Below, in pieces: positions 12,311 to 25,611 of a stretch of 64,000 nt of DNA. The translations under genes were made by a program, and so were the position numbers. Within the stretch, counting starts at the first letter, position 1. Every line of letters begins with the position of its first letter. Under the pieces are notes generated by a model. It made no database searches. It was not told the origin of the DNA and saw nothing but the letters and a program-made list of their open reading frames with translations. Source of the DNA: Metallyticus violacea (Eukaryota > Arthropoda > Insecta > Mantodea > Metallyticidae); contig CM060831.1 in the NCBI GenBank assembly GCA_030762175.1, positions 72,791,001 through 72,855,000 on the forward strand, written 5' to 3'.

Positions 12311-13976
12311 TTTTTTACTTTCAGTAGGGGGAGGTCGGTATGTTGAGATTTAATTATAAATAGACAAAACTGGTTAAACCTGGACGTTTTCTCAAATGAA
12401 ATACATAGTTTTAGGGACAAGAAATTTCTGTAAAAAGTGTACATAAATAATACGAAAATATACATCAATATCAGAATTATTGTATGTATAAGTGTGCGAC
12501 TGCGTTCTTGTCAATGGTTTTGTTTTCTTTTTTTGGAATTAATTTCAGAAATGAAATTTTAAATACCACCACCACCACCACCACACCACTACTATTACTA
12601 CCACCATTAAGTCAATGCATAAGAGTAACTAACATATTAAAAGGCAAACAGACCGCAATTTCGGATGCATGTACTGTGGGTTGTATAGTTCCTAGAGAAC
12701 AGCCGATGGCACGAGGATTAAGTTTTGAGACTCAACGGTGTGGCAATAGTAAAGCCATAAACCAATTAAAATCACCCCCTTGCATGCCACAACAGTAGGA
12801 GTAAGAAAGATTCAGTCAGCTCTCAATGGTGGGATGTTGAATTTGTCGGAATATTCGTATCCAACATACAGGATGTTTCAGAATTCAATCGCACAAATTC
12901 CAAGGATGGTAGACAGAACATGGACAAATATTGGGGGATAGGAATTTATAGTGTCTGGAGTTAAATTTCGGGTATATGAAAATCATAACATTGGATGATA
13001 TTAGTGATAATTTGGCACTGGTAGCGAGGGTTCTTGGCTTATGGAATTTATTAATGTAAAACTAACTAGCGGAAACTCCTTGTCTCCTGCAATTTTAGTG
13101 TTATACCTACAATACCATTCGACAATAATTGCAGTCAACAAATTAACTAAAACCGTTGCTCAATATTATACTGTCACAAGCTAAAGCCAAAAATATTATT
13201 AAATTAGTCAAATTAGTAAATCTTACACAATGGGTACAATATTTAACGTTGCTAAATAGCAGGGTAACTACATATGATTATAATCTAAATACAGGTAGCA
13301 TGCTTCCTATTTGTCGTTTAAGTATAACAGAATACACCATCAAATAATTGCTTCAGTCAGGTGCAGACATCAAAATTGTTTTTAATACTAATTTCAGGAA
13401 AAACTCTGCCACGTAGACAGTTAAAATTAAGAAATTAACACAAATATAATGAGGTAAATTCAAATCTAAAAAATGACAAGTAAAAATGGGCTGAGATAAT
13501 GTCAACACCTTCCGCTTAGAATTTTGTTTAAATATGGACAGTAAAAGCGGCTGGAGGGCAATTTTGCCTTTTTGGGCTTATTGGCTGACTGATTGTTACT
13601 CTGAAACGGGCTGTTACGTCGCTGCAGAACAAAACCTCAGCAGGTTAACGATTAGAACTTAGTTTCTATCTCCAGAATGCACGAAAGGAAACAAACCTTG
13701 TATTCCTGGCTACTTATAAACATTTCAACCCATTACAATAAATTGCTGGAACATAATGTGGAGTAGGTTATTCATATTAAAGCTCTGCCATAAATTTATT
13801 TCAGTTCCTTTAGTAAATAAGAAAGTTATTTAACATCTTAATAATGGGAAAGTTAACTTGAATTTACAGTAAACTCATATTTCGAATAAAATCTGCATAA
13901 ATAACTGTCTTTCTTATATTGATAAATTACGATCGTATTTGTGCCTTGCTTCACTAGTTGTTTATTAACGTGGAAC
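12311..13976. other. Unannotated stretch
   Basis: Contains a short (ACC)n run at about 12565-12583. A segment starting ACAGGATGTTTCAGAATTC at about 12869 resembles mariner-type ends that begin ACAGGGTGTTTC, but no partner end or transposase is visible. Nothing else is recognised. Confidence 0.45.
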
Positions 13977-13979
13977 GGT

Positions 13980-14136
13980 TATGGTCGAGCCATTCGGTGA
14001 AAAATGTAATGCCCGTGAAACTCTGACGTCAGAGGAGTGACGCAAAGCTAATAAGTGCCGCGCGCTGATTTTAAAGAAGTTGTACAAATTTCTTTTGTTT
14101 CAAACTATCAACAATGAGAGTTGTGATTCAAAATAG
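13980..14136 (+). pseudogene. Coding-like segment with one internal stop, unrecognised
   Basis: From an ATG at 13980 the frame reads MVEPFGEKCNARETLTSEE, a TGA, and then about 31 more codons including RKANKCRALILKKLYKF before TAG at 14134. Codon content is less AT-driven than chance frames nearby. The region includes a TGACGTCA palindrome (14026-14033). It may be the broken 5' part of the same old ORF as 14127-14300, which lies in another frame. No family was recognised, and chance remains possible. Confidence 0.25.
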
Positions 14137-14300
14137 CTTTTCAAAAGCCAAGTAGTAAGATACGTAAAAGAAAACACAAAGATAAAAATGAGCATGTGAT
14201 GAACGAGGTAAAACGTGATCGTGCATGTAGAAAACGCAAAGAGGAACAGAACGAACGGCAATTTCTCTCAATGATAGTCGATAACAGAGATCGGGTGTAG
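14127..14300 (+). other. Lysine/arginine-rich coding-like frame, unrecognised
   Basis: Stop-to-stop frame of 57 codons. It contains a basic nuclear-localisation-like stretch KPSSKIRKRKHKDKN followed by RACRKRKEEQNERQFLSMIV. The charged helix-like composition is unlike random translation of AT-rich DNA. It ends at TAG (14298-14300), with GT donor-like sites around 14297. It could be an exon, the core of a broken ORF, or a transposon-encoded DNA-binding segment. I cannot name a family. Confidence 0.3.
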
Positions 14301-14420
14301 AAGTAAGAGGAAATAATTTATTCATTTATTCTTTATCTATTAATTAAAGTACTCTCAGATATGCTTAACAATATGAAAAATAACCAAATATTTATATCTG
14401 TTCAATCTTTGATGCGTTAA

Positions 14421-14510
14421 AGTAACAGTAGCAACGCCAAAGAATCACCAGATTCAGGTGGTAGTTTAGACGAAAGTGAAGGCACACTATACACTAGGAA
14501 CTCGGTGTAA
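14421..14510 (+). other. Acidic/serine-rich coding-like tail, unrecognised
   Basis: A 29-codon frame starting just after TAA reads SNSSNAKESPDSGGSLDESE and ends in a TAA at 14508. An AATAAA lies at 14603-14608, placed as a polyadenylation signal would be. A TTAAAG acceptor-like site directly precedes it, and joining to the frame at 14127 would keep phase with a GT donor near 14297. This suggests a last exon or its fossil. It is inference from composition and spacing only. Confidence 0.25.
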
Positions 14511-14608
14511 TGGGGCGAGGTTGTTAAGGATTGTCCGGAATTTATAAATACTTTTTGTTATTTAAGTAAACGTTTGTGAAATTAACTAGAAACGTTACAA
14601 ATAATAAA

Positions 14609-17600
14609 GTGTGTTTTACGAGTAACATTTCATTACTTTTTTTTAACAGGTCAACTCTTTCTAGAAGATGTTCTTCCATTGGACAACGTTTATGCTTTCT
14701 AAGTATGCTGTTCATGCAAATATGACAGCTAAGCTACAGTGCTCGCTGTTAAGGATAAGAACTGTCTGTCAAATCATCAATGCACCTCCAATTGTTGATA
14801 ATAGGTGAAGTAATTATCGCATTCGTGTAGTACATGATTATGTCGTGATACACACATAAAAAGAATGCGTTTACAAGTATATATGTATCCCTGTAAAATT
14901 TTATTTGCAGTTCTTAATAAACACTAAGTTCAAGAAAAACATTGTAATATATCAATCATATCCATGAATATCCTGTCACTTTTTGGTATTCAAGAAATGT
15001 GCTTAAGTTTTTGCAGACAAATTTGCGATAAATTCAATGAAGATAGTACAATTCAACTGATAATTAAAATAGGGGTAATTTGAAATGGGACTTGAATTTA
15101 CTTGGCTGCAAAATATCAATCTATTCAACAGAATAACAACAATAGTTTTAAACTCACATGCTGAAATTGTTTTCCTTATTTTTCCTATATTTGGCACCTA
15201 CTGATGAAAAAATGTGGCACAAGGTGCAGGTCACTTTGATAAATGGATGCTGATCACAAGAGATTCCACGCGCATATATTTTGTTAACACATGCGAATTG
15301 AGCTTTGTTTTCCATACATCAATGAATCAAATATTAGCTTGCCCTAATAAGTAAATTTATTTCATTCTGACACATTCACATGGTCAGAGAAGGCATACTA
15401 ACGTTAAAATCAAGTCCCTCCAATTTACAATACATTTTTTAATCAAATATATAAAATGTGAAGAAAAACAACTACACATAATTTAAGGAAAGGTATCTGA
15501 TTTTCATTACAAGCTGATTTAAAAATAATGGAATATTTGAACAACAAACGCCATTATTTTCACCTCTATACGAGTATATCGCGTTAATTAATTAGCTAAT
15601 ACCGCCCTGCTACTACAGACACACATGGGCAGTGGTGAAGAAACCTATGTAGGAATTTTTACGTAAAACTACAGAGTTTGGAGGTTCAGCTTGTTTACGA
15701 ACGCTGAATATTTATAGCTCTCTGACCATAGCTACTGGTAAGAAGTGGTGCAGTAAAAAAATTGGATTTATGCCACAGTGAGCAGGGGTAGCGAAGTGAA
15801 AAGATAGAAGAAGCAACCGAGGCAAAAGACTGTAGAACTTTTGAGGATGTAATCATCTTATTACAATTATCTAAAGAAGGTAATGTTAGTGTATGAAATG
15901 CAAAAGTGATCGTTCTCTATAAAAGAGTTAATGTAAAGGATGCTTATATGCGGTGAAATGATTGCACATAAAACTTAATACAACTCATTATTATATTCGG
16001 GAATCACGTGGGTGCTGGCTTCGTCTCAAAATGGTGGCTAGTTGGAGCGCTAAAATATGAGACTAAAGTTACATGGGCGATGACAGTAGGCCCAGCTATT
16101 GGCGGCCTCACGTTATAGCGGAAGTAGCAGGATGTTGTCAAGGCTACTGATGCAGATTCGCTGATAATGTTGATTTGCTACTCCAGTCCCAAGTAGAAGT
16201 AGCAAGATCTCCAGGAATTTCGCTGGTTTTACTGATATTAAATCGATAGATTAGGAAGAGGTACCGCTGTTGGAAATAAATAGGTGTCTATTAGTAACTT
16301 TCACCTATTATTTATTAACCAACACTTTCCGGTGAAGCTAAGTGCTCTGCCGTTTGTAGATTGAACGCTGTGTATGATTATTCCTCGGGGCCTAAAACTG
16401 TCTTTTTTATACAGAATTTAAACACACATCATTGGAACGCTCAAGTTCCGCGAAATCTACCAGAGCATCACGTTTAACTTCATAATTTTAAACTAAATCC
16501 TGTTATTGGCTAGATTCTAATTTGCTTGGTCTCATTTGATTTGTTTTTTTGCTGGGGGATGTAAAACCCTCTTCTGTGATATGTACTTTGGAAGGAAGAA
16601 TTGTCACTTCAGCTGTTAACGTTGTTTACCTCATACTGGGTTTAAATCTCACGCAAATTTAAGGAACGGCAGTTTTCTGCAGAGAAAACTTATCCTTAAA
16701 GTGCTGAACACAAAAGAGCCGTGAAGGTTTTACAATGGACTTGACTTTCACAAGCTTGCGAAGTAAGGAGGGTCTTCTCTCTACGGCAGACAGAGCACAG
16801 AATTTTATTCTACAAGGGTTTTAATGAGTCATAATAATAATAATAATAATAATAATAATATCAATAATAATGTGGGCGATATATCAGTTACAATAATAAC
16901 AACAATAATAGTAGAGGCGAAGTCGAAAATATGGCTTCATATTCTATATTTTATTAAATTTAATATTATGAATTCTAATTACCGTGCTTCAAAAAGTTAA
17001 AGATGCCCATAATCATATATTAATACGTTATTCTTTAAAGTTTATGTACCTAAATAATCACGTTTATTATCAGATCTGATACAAGCAGTAAAGAGGGTGC
17101 TCAGTTTAAAATTAGCAACACATTTATTTATATGAAATGTGTAACATAGTATTAAAAGTATGTAATAATATAACCATTTTACCAATTCCAAACAAATAAG
17201 CAATGAAAGATATACATGGTGTTTAAAGATACAACTTCAGAAATGAGTTTCTCATTATGAATGTATTAAATTATACGTATATATCGATTTTATAATTTAA
17301 TAGCACCCATCTGTTTAAATTACCTTAAAGTACATTTTAAAAGGTTTTTTTTCTGCCCCGCGAATTGTAGCCTACCTTGGATATGTGGAAAGCTGAAATA
17401 TACCCTGTCTAAGTGGAACAAAAAGCGAAGTTCACAATTAATAAAACTAGCATTCATTAGTCAGACTTAGTATTCATTAGTACTTTCAATTCAAGACGAA
17501 GTAGTTTTACTCATAATTTGCAGATTTACAAGAACTGAACTTGCAGCTTTGTTGTGAATTTGTCTCAGGAAGGCATGAGTTTACTCTACAGTGGTACATA

Positions 17601-19899
17601 TACGTATTTTATTTGTTTATTCCTGCGCCTAATATGTTTACAACACCAATAATAATAATACAGGACTTGCGCTTCGCATTATCAATATGTAAATTGTCAT
17701 CGTTTAAACACAAAGATATTATGAGTTGCATCTTACGAGGAACTCAAGTTTATACAACAACAATAGCAATGTGAAGGATATGTGCGACAGTGTTTAATAC
17801 GAAGATAAGCCTGGCGCTATTTAACCAAAATGTACAGGTGAAATATAGTTAACATATAGAAACAGTCTGTATAACGCAATTTTCCCGTAAGTGGATGAAT
17901 GCAATCTAAACGTCTGCAGGGTAATGAATGCATAGACATATAACGAATTGTTCATTCTCTTAGAGTGTTTCTACATCAAGTTATGTCAAAATATATGTTA
18001 ATAAGGACATTAATTCCACTTAAATTATTACTTATTTCTTGATACGTCTAAGTGGAACAACCTGTATTGCTAAACTCATATGTTTGTTAAGGCATTCAGT
18101 AAAACGTATATTAAAATTAAATGCAATATCTGTTAAAAATTTAGAAATAATTTAATATTAAACTTTGAATGTTCATCTTAAAATTATATTAGTTATGTTC
18201 GCTAACTGCGAGATAAAATTTGTGCTATGGATTAAATAGGATGCTCCATGGCTATCCAATGTATAATGTTTGGAGTCATTTGAAGTTACATAATAGCTTT
18301 TTAAGAGTCTTTAAAGATTTAGTAGAAGAAGCTAGTAAAATTAGGCAAGAATGATACAAAACAGTGGTATCTGTTAGTATGCCAAATATTTGGTATAAGA
18401 AGAAAATAACGTTTATCTGAATTCTACCATAATCCTTAAATTAGTTATTAGCACTGATCTCGTAGTCTGTATATGGACTCCTAAACGAACAAATTGTCTA
18501 ATTTACATAGAAAGAGGGGTTAAGACACTGAATAACATATATCTGTCTTTCAATATCATTAAAATGAAATTTATCTAGCTTGCAGTAACTGAAAATATGA
18601 GAATAGCATATCAAAATTCACAAAATGAGTAAATGAAATACTTCATATCTCATTTTTAATAACTCTGCAATAGGATCGAATCGAAGTTAGTTTCTGACTA
18701 TGTTTGAAGTCATAAATTCTACCATTAAAACATGATATCAATACAATAAATATTTTATATCAATAATTAAAATAAAACTGGGATATATTTATTCGTCCCA
18801 CTGTAAAAAGGGAAATTATTTAGTGTTAAGAGATTAAATATATTATTCGATGGCGAAGCATTTCGTACCTTTGTAATGCAGCAAAAGAGATATGATTATC
18901 AAATCAAGTTCAAAACAGAAATTAGATGAGGGTAGGTGGTGTGCATTCTCAATATGACATTTACTGCCGTATGGACACATTAGAGTTTAAGTGGATTAGA
19001 AGGGGGTTGTTAAAAGAAGTATACGTGTAGAATTCAATACTGGAGTGTTTGTGCTTTTTAAACCTGGATTTAAACTGCCCAATACACCTATTCATTTAAC
19101 ATAATTTTTTAAAAATATGATTATAAATGCATTAAGTTTGTGCGGCTGTTATACATTTCACTCACGTTTATGTTGGAAGACGTCTATTCTTCTGATTGGT
19201 TAATCAACGTGCCTGTATATATTGATCGCTAAGTGCAGTTACACCATTTTTTCCCTTACTTAATATTTTGTTTTTTGTAAGTTCGGCCCAAAGACAGCGA
19301 ATGCTTTGGCCCTTCGGCTAAGTTCGTTGGGAGCCATCTGTCCATAGCGATTGTTAGTACAAAACTAACTTTCTGTAACTCCTCGCCAGAGTTACCAACT
19401 AAATTATTAGGGCTGGGCCAATTTCGTATTAATGTAGTGAACACGATTTTAATTTTCTAAATTGTTACTTATTTAACCGGATTTTCAAGGGAATTGCACA
19501 AGTGTATTCAGATCAGATAATTACTATTTGAAATTGTAGTTTTTCCAACTTCAAATTCCCATTTAAATTCGGGTTTCCTGTGTCTTTAATTTGCTGTGCA
19601 CTCAAATCTATTCATTTTCTAAATTGTAGCCCTGCAAGTTGTTTATTTAGCTTGGGCATTACAGGACATTTGCATATGTGTATTAAAGGCAGAAGGTGTT
19701 ATTATTTTATTGACAGCATTTGTGTTTGGTCCAGTACAATTGGAAATGCCTTTCTGTGTCTAGTTTCTTTTAGTTCATTGAGAAAGATTATCTAACTTTT
19801 TGTACATTTTTTCAATGATTTATTTATTGTCGCTTTGACTGCATTCGTCTTCTCACGAATTCTGCAGATTATGAATTGAATACTATAGGTGTAAATAAT
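14609..19899. other. Long unannotated AT-rich stretch
   Basis: About 5.3 kb with no recognised coding or mobile element apart from a microsatellite at 16831-16861. A segment at about 15990-16250 is richer in G and C (GTGGGTGCTGGCTTCGTC ... CCAGCTATTGGCGGCC) but shows no family motif. The short phrase TCTAAGTGGAACAA occurs at about 17408 and again at 18048. Confidence 0.5.
16831..16861. repeat. (ATA)n microsatellite
   Basis: About ten tandem ATA/AAT units, followed by interrupted units to about 16910. Confidence 0.95.
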
Positions 19900-20108
19900 G
19901 AATGATATGAATTAATGATGGCGCAAATGAGCTCAGAGCCCTTGGCGCCTTAAAGCTTTCTGGCATTCACCTTCTCAGAGTGAAGAAAAACTCCGAAAAA
20001 AAAATACATCCAGATAGCTTTACCTGACCGAGATTCGAAATCAGGATTTCGGTCAGGAAGTCAGGATTAGATTTCGCAAACGCTACCACTAGACCAAAGA
20101 CGGTCGGG
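19900..20108 (-). mobile_element. SINE-C: tRNA-derived SINE of a second type
   Basis: Read on the minus strand the head has an A-box-like TGGTCTAGTGGTAGCG and a B-box-like GATTTCGAATCTCGG, as in RNA polymerase III type 2 promoters of tRNA genes. The body (AAGGTGAATGCCAGAAAGC, GGCGCCAAGGGCTCTGAGC) is unlike SINE-A and SINE-B. The end near 19900 runs into AT-rich tail sequence. Only one copy is seen in the window. A 17-bp near-repeat of a dihydrouridine-arm-like segment inside the head may be a local duplication. Confidence 0.6.
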
Positions 20109-21032
20109 TTGGCTAATTGTAGTAATATTATATATGCATATTTTATGGGTAGCTATTTAATCGTTTTGTTTCTCATGACAATACTCACTCTGTATTTACA
20201 TTTTTAAATTTTTGAATTATTACGATAACGGGACTATTACAAATATACCAACAGTTAATTCATATATTTAAGAAATTCCGGTGGAATGCAACTGATCAAA
20301 AACTGCATATAAAGGTCGAAGGACCTCAGTAATGGTTTATCTATTATTGTTCATGGACTAGCGCTAAAGGCCATCTATTTTCAAAAGTTTCAATAGTTTT
20401 AGCCAATGTAATTGTAAATAAGGATTTACTAAAGAGGTGCTTCAGAAATATTATCTATAAAATATTTTTATACGGAGTACAATATTCATGTATTAGTAAT
20501 GAAAGATTAGGAAAGAGATTATGTTCCGCTCATCCCCCCCAAGTTTTATTCCTTTACGACTGATAGCGTAATCATAGCGAACAATAAATAGTTAAATAAA
20601 TACATATAATTTGTAAATGTAATTATTATTATAAACTATACAATAAAATAATCTCTTACTTCACTGTTTTACACATTTCTCTAATAACTAGAATAAAATA
20701 ATATAATAAAATTAACTTAAAAATTAAATAAAATTAAACCAAAATATAAATGTATTAAATTAATATCCCAAAACCATAGTGAACAGCAAATATGGCTTGT
20801 AATAAGTTTATAACGAAGAGCGTGTGAGACAGCATTGCGAATGAATTTTGAAATTCTTAAACAACTGATACGGTACTGTGGACATTTGCAGTTTGTAAAT
20901 GATGACAAACTCGGAGTGAAAAATAAACCGCAATGTTCATTTACAAAGAAAAGTAGGTGCTTTAAGCAGGGGGAAACGCGTACACATTTGTGGACATAAG
21001 TTTTGAATCAAAATGTGCATCAGCAATTTTTA
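20109..21032. other. Unannotated stretch
   Basis: AT-rich, with a C run near 20533. No element recognised. Confidence 0.5.
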
Positions 21033-21325
21033 TTGATTTGGTTTGTTTATGAAAGCTCTTTAATGTCTCAGGGGACCATGTCCCACTCAATTCAAGGCGT
21101 GAAACGGCCGATAACTTTTGCTCAGAGGCTTCTTCTTTCAGGCTTTAGGTTGTATTTCGTGCCGTAAATCTACGACATGGGATTCCCGGCTTTACTTCCC
21201 TTCCGAAGGAAGTCATACTTGAAATTTTTATGCCCGAAAACATTCATCGGTCGGTCATTCATGGTCGGGATTGAACTTGCAATTTTGGGTCTACGAGGCA
21301 ATATGGCTACCACATCAGAACAGAC
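21033..21325 (-). mobile_element. SINE-A, near full length
   Basis: On the minus strand it starts with a tRNA-like head (GTCTGTTCTGATGTGGTAGC; B-box region GCAAGTTCAATCCCG). It continues through GGAAGTAAAGCCGGG and TCTACGGCACGAAAT to CGGCCGTTTCACGCC and the family tail ending in AAACCAAATCAA-type sequence. It is diverged from the 54- and 59-kb copies by many point changes. Confidence 0.85.
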
Positions 21326-22144
21326 TGCAATGTAGCAGGAAGATTACAAAAAATCTTAATGTTCAACACAAGGCCACCACATAGCCATTTTCACAAAGGA
21401 ATACAGAACTAAAGTTTATCTTAATTCATCCGACATTAATCTATAATGTGCAATGTTTCTACATTATTGATGGTGTCAAGAAGTTACTAATCAATCGGAT
21501 GGTGATTTTACATACGAACTGCAGAATTGGCATAGACATTTTTGTGAAAAAAATCAATGAGTAAAACAGAATAAAGAGTTCCAAAGTACAAACCATATGT
21601 CACTCTTGCTCTTCTCAGAAATGAAAGGAAAGAATATGTGCTACTTATTTGCTCCATCTCATCCGGAGTGTGCTGTCTATGAAAGTCAAAGGAATGGATG
21701 AACAATATAAAAAGCCACATCAAGCTAGTGCTTAAAAAGTCACTTTTATTAAACTTCAGGTCTCCAACGTGAGATATTAACTTCTGCACAGATCTGCCAA
21801 CATTGGAATTCTAACAACTCTTTCTGGAAACTCCTTGTTGTATTTTAGTCCACTGTGCAGAAAGCATTCACGTCTTTCATTTCAAACCTTTCCGTCTTTA
21901 GATGCTATAAAACCTTTTTCAAATGAAAGCTGGGTACCTGTAGGGCTGTAACAAATTCGCATCCTCTTTAAGAGTAGTAGAATTCAAATTACGAAATATT
22001 TGCGCGGCAGGCTTTATATTGTGTTCTGTATAAAATTCTATGTATACAGAAAGTACATCTGTTTGACAATTTAAATGTTGATCCAGTTATTATAAAAATA
22101 CTTGACAGGATTAAGACTATGATAAACGTGTATACTATTGCATA
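21326..22144. other. Unannotated stretch
   Basis: Nothing recognised; frames are short and without motifs. Confidence 0.5.
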
Positions 22145-22723
22145 AATGGTGAGGTTATTTGAGTTATGGGCCACTTGAGCGCGGCTTCTTACAAGGGAAA
22201 TGCAGCCGCCGCGACTGGAAAAAGGGAGACAAAGAATAGTCGTGCGTAAAGTTAGTGTTTTTGGTTTTTAATGTTTATATTTTTGACTGAAAACATAAAA
22301 TGAGATTCTATGACAAAGTATGTTGAAAATGATACCCCTAAGCGGCAATACCTTGCTAATATTTGTGTACTAAATTACTATATTCATCTTTCTTCCATAA
22401 GAACACGGCGATTCAGAACACCTTCCTTGTCATTGAGAGAACCTGTCCCACGTCACATTTTAACAAGTTAACGGATAGTTTCCATATCTGGACCACAATT
22501 GCGAGACATTTTCTTGGAAATCGCCTTACCGTTTTTATGCAAGTATCTTACGCACAATGAAAACATTCATTAATAACGAGCCCATAACTACTTGTTGACA
22601 AAGCCTGCCTCAAATTAATTAATTACAAGCAGCTGCCTGCACATATATTATAAGGCCTTGGCCACTGATTTCTCCCAGTATGCAGTCACGTTTTGCCAGC
22701 CCATAGCTCAAATAACCTCACTG
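22145..22723 (-). mobile_element. TA-type MITE family, complete copy (minus)
   Basis: The right end, read on the minus strand, is CAGTGAGGTTATTTGAGC followed by TATGGGC; the left end is GTGAGGTTATTTGAGTTATG. A TA adjoins the right end and lies next to the left end with small change. The 579-bp interior on the minus strand aligns with the 35-kb copy and contains a broken frame with KMSRNCGPDMETIR and RGTGSLNDKEGVLNRRVL. That pattern resembles the N-terminal helix-turn-helix of mariner-type (DUF4817-like) transposases. It is too short and broken to encode transposase, hence non-autonomous. Confidence 0.75.
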
Positions 22724-23239
22724 TATCTGATCAATGTTTTTGGTCTTTCATCACATTTTAAATTCAGGGCCCATTTTTCAATCATTGAAAATTAAGAATC
22801 TCACTAAATCTTGTAAATTTGGCATGAATTTACTTTGGTGTTTTAAATATTAAAAAAAAAAAATCCCAGCACGATATTTATTTTATTTATTTTAGGGAAT
22901 CCACAGCACGTTATCTCTATTCAATATACTTGAAGGAATGATTTGACATTTCAAATTAATGCTTAAAACAGATTCGCCCACCTAAAAAGCCACCTATGAT
23001 CTAAGCCGGAAACTTTTCAGACCACTATCGCATGACTGGTCCCAATTTCTTCACATAATTGTTGTCTAATTGCACAAACTTTTAACGCCCGTACTCTTTT
23101 TTGTCCCCAGATGAATTTTTAAAGAGTAGAAGAGAAGCAAACGTGAGCCAATAACCTGAACATTTTGCTCAGGCACGGAATTCCGATTCCTGAGACGCTG
23201 CAACAGGCATTACCTTTCCGAGGGGGAAGACTTAAAGCC
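22724..23239. other. Unannotated stretch
   Basis: AT-rich, with an A run at 22850-22863. No element recognised. Confidence 0.5.
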
Positions 23240-23530
23240 CTCTATTACACAAGTATGAACACACTCCATTTTGGCCTAACCGTCTCTTAACTCCCATAAG
23301 ACCACGTGTTAAGTTTCTGTCGTTTTACTCGATTGTCATACAGTTAATTATTAAAATATTTGTGCTATACTTTAAATGGCACCTTCTGCGTCCGCTCATG
23401 TTCTTCTTTTAGCATTAGAAGATCTAGGTCAGGCAGAAATGCATACATTTGAGACTATGTCGGTTATAGTTACGGCACTTTGGCGTAGTACCGCATCCGA
23501 ACTCAGCGGCCAATGATGGATCATTTGCCG
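23240..23530 (+). repeat. Unknown dispersed repeat, copy 1 (plus)
   Basis: An inverted partner lies at 37545-37835. Shared blocks include CTCCATTTTGG-CCTAACCGTCTC, TGTCATACAGTTAATT, GCTCATGTTCTTCTTTT and ACATTTGAGACTATGTC. A 46-codon frame from ATG at 23376 to TGA at 23514 contains MHTFETMSVIVTAL and ends in ASELSGQ. The second copy keeps that C-terminal part and an aligned stop after a one-base deletion. Family not recognised. Confidence 0.55.
23376..23516 (+). CDS. Small open frame inside unknown repeat
   Basis: A 46-residue frame starting MAPSASAHVLLLALEDLG and ending in ELSGQ, then TGA. Comparison with the inverted copy near 37.6 kb shows several third-position changes that leave residues the same (TCG/TCA, ACG/ACT, ACC/ACG), and both copies stop at the same place (TGA versus TAA). 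This hints that the repeat once coded for a protein segment. The number of changes is small, so this is weak evidence. No function is proposed. Confidence 0.25.
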   Translation: MAPSASAHVLLLALEDLGQAEMHTFETMSVIVTALWRSTASELSGQ

Positions 23531-25589
23531 GTAGAGAAAAAGGCTGTCATCGGTTAAAACAGAAATCGCAATATTAAATGTAGGCCTTATTAATTACACC
23601 CTTTTAACAGATGAAGATTAAAATAAGAATTTTCCGTTTTATTTTGCTATACACTATTTCAATTATTTGTTGTAATGCATTTATTATATGAGTGTTGACA
23701 TAAATTGTGTAACGCCTATAGTTAATGTGTCAGTTAAGAATGAATTATAAGAATTATAAGGCTTAGAGGGCTTCCTACCAAATTCAATTTAGAACTAAAA
23801 CTTTATGTAGTTTAACATTTCTCTGCTCTAAATTGGTTTAATGAGAATGGCTATGACAACCAGAAACCCATATTTTTAATTGGTATGTGAAAGTAAGACA
23901 TAAATAAACTAAACAATATGCCTGAAAATTTGAAGTATTCATAATCCATAGATTTTCATTTTCTATTTCTTTTCTTGCAATTATGAATATGCATTTAGCT
24001 ATCTTACAGCTGCATGTTGCACTTTTTAAATTATTTTTTTGCAATTTGCAAATGAACTACATGGCTGTGGCAATCGATTTTTGTAAAAAAAATTCAAAAC
24101 AGCTTTATAAATTACATACTTTCATCTAATTTTTGAAAACTATGGCAAATGTATTTGAGAATAAGAGCAGAGTATACAGTAATACAATAATAATATTGTA
24201 AGTATAATACACTTAGTAATAGTTACTGCTAAATACAACAGAGTCATGTTGACAAATATTTTATTACATTACATAAGTTATTTTGAATACAGTTTACATG
24301 CCAAATTAAACCTTGAATGCGATATAACGTCCCTGAGTCGTACAACCAAATGCACAACACCCAGGCATAAATTAAAATAACATTGGAAAAATGTTCTGCA
24401 TATAAGCATAACGCACCACACGCAGACATCAGGCCCATAATGGCGGCTGATGCTGGCGAACCAATCACGGAGCTCAGTTGTCGGCAAATTCCGCCGCAAA
24501 GCGTGTCCATGCTTGTATAATGGAGGGCTTTAGGAAGACTAACCATAACATGACCGTGTGTAAATGTGACAACAACAATGATTAGTAATGGTGCTATAAA
24601 TTAGTTATAGAATGCTTGGAAATAGCCTGCAAATACCCACACTACTTGTGCTGATGGATTTGATACGACAATCATATAATTTCGTTCGTGATGTATTTAC
24701 GCTGAAACACTAGAGGTATAAAAGAATAAGCGAAAGAACTAAATGCTTACTATATATTATTTTCAATATCAGATGTTGTTTACTATGAACATCACGGCAT
24801 CAATTAGGAAGTTGTAAGAGATTCTTGTCTGAAACGAACTTTAGTTGAACTACAAAGAGGGCCACGTTTTTTATTACATAAACTTTCCATTGTAATCATC
24901 GCACAACATGATCTCCCAGTATAGGGCCAGCCTGGCAGAGGAGTATAAAATGTGGAAGAGCAACAAGGAGGGAAGACCTTTTTTTAAAGGAAAAAGGATG
25001 GGTGAGTATATAAAAGTGTGGCATACTGCAGGCCTTGTCAAAATGTGTTACTTCTATTGGGAGGGTCGTAATTTAAACAAGCATGGAGAATGGATGGCGG
25101 GTAAGGGATTTCTGTGATAGGACATAGGCGCACATGTGCGCAAAGGTGGGGCCTCAATTGAAAGGCGAAGGGTCCCAGAGAAACTCTACGGCAGCGGTTT
25201 ATTGGACAGAATCCAGAATTCATTGCTCCTCCTCCACTACTGCTTCTTCTTCTTTTGCTTGCGAAGAGAGAATGCATTATTATAACATATATCTTATCGA
25301 CAGGGATATATATTTCACGTTTCCTTTTTAATAGATTTTCGGAGAACTGGGACGGGAGACATGGGAAATGTTTATCGTGAATTGAAAATGGAAAAGAAGA
25401 AACAAGCCCACGTGCGGTTACACACTTTGCAAAGTTTCCCCTGTCTAACCAAACATTTTGCACCTACTTTCAAGAAAGCTAAAGGACTACCATAAGATTG
25501 CTATATGCTAATATTGCATTTTACCATTTTGCTATACGAAAAATTAAGAAAACCGAGTTTGGAATAACGGCAAATAATTTCAATAAAAA

Positions 25590-25611
25590 TAAAAAAAAAA
25601 AAAAAAAAAAA
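25590..25611 (+). repeat. Poly(A) tract, possible retroposon tail
   Basis: An uninterrupted A run follows AATAAAAAT. Polyadenylation-like order suggests a retroposed 3' end, but no source transcript is recognised upstream. Confidence 0.45.

Noticed and set aside
12869..12960. Mariner-type end ACAGGATGTTTCAGAATTC
   Set aside because: No inverted partner or transposase fragment nearby; kept only as a note in the gap entry.
25038..25463. 141-codon minus frame
   Set aside because: No recognisable domain and mixed composition; a frame of this length can occur by chance in 64 kb. Left unannotated.
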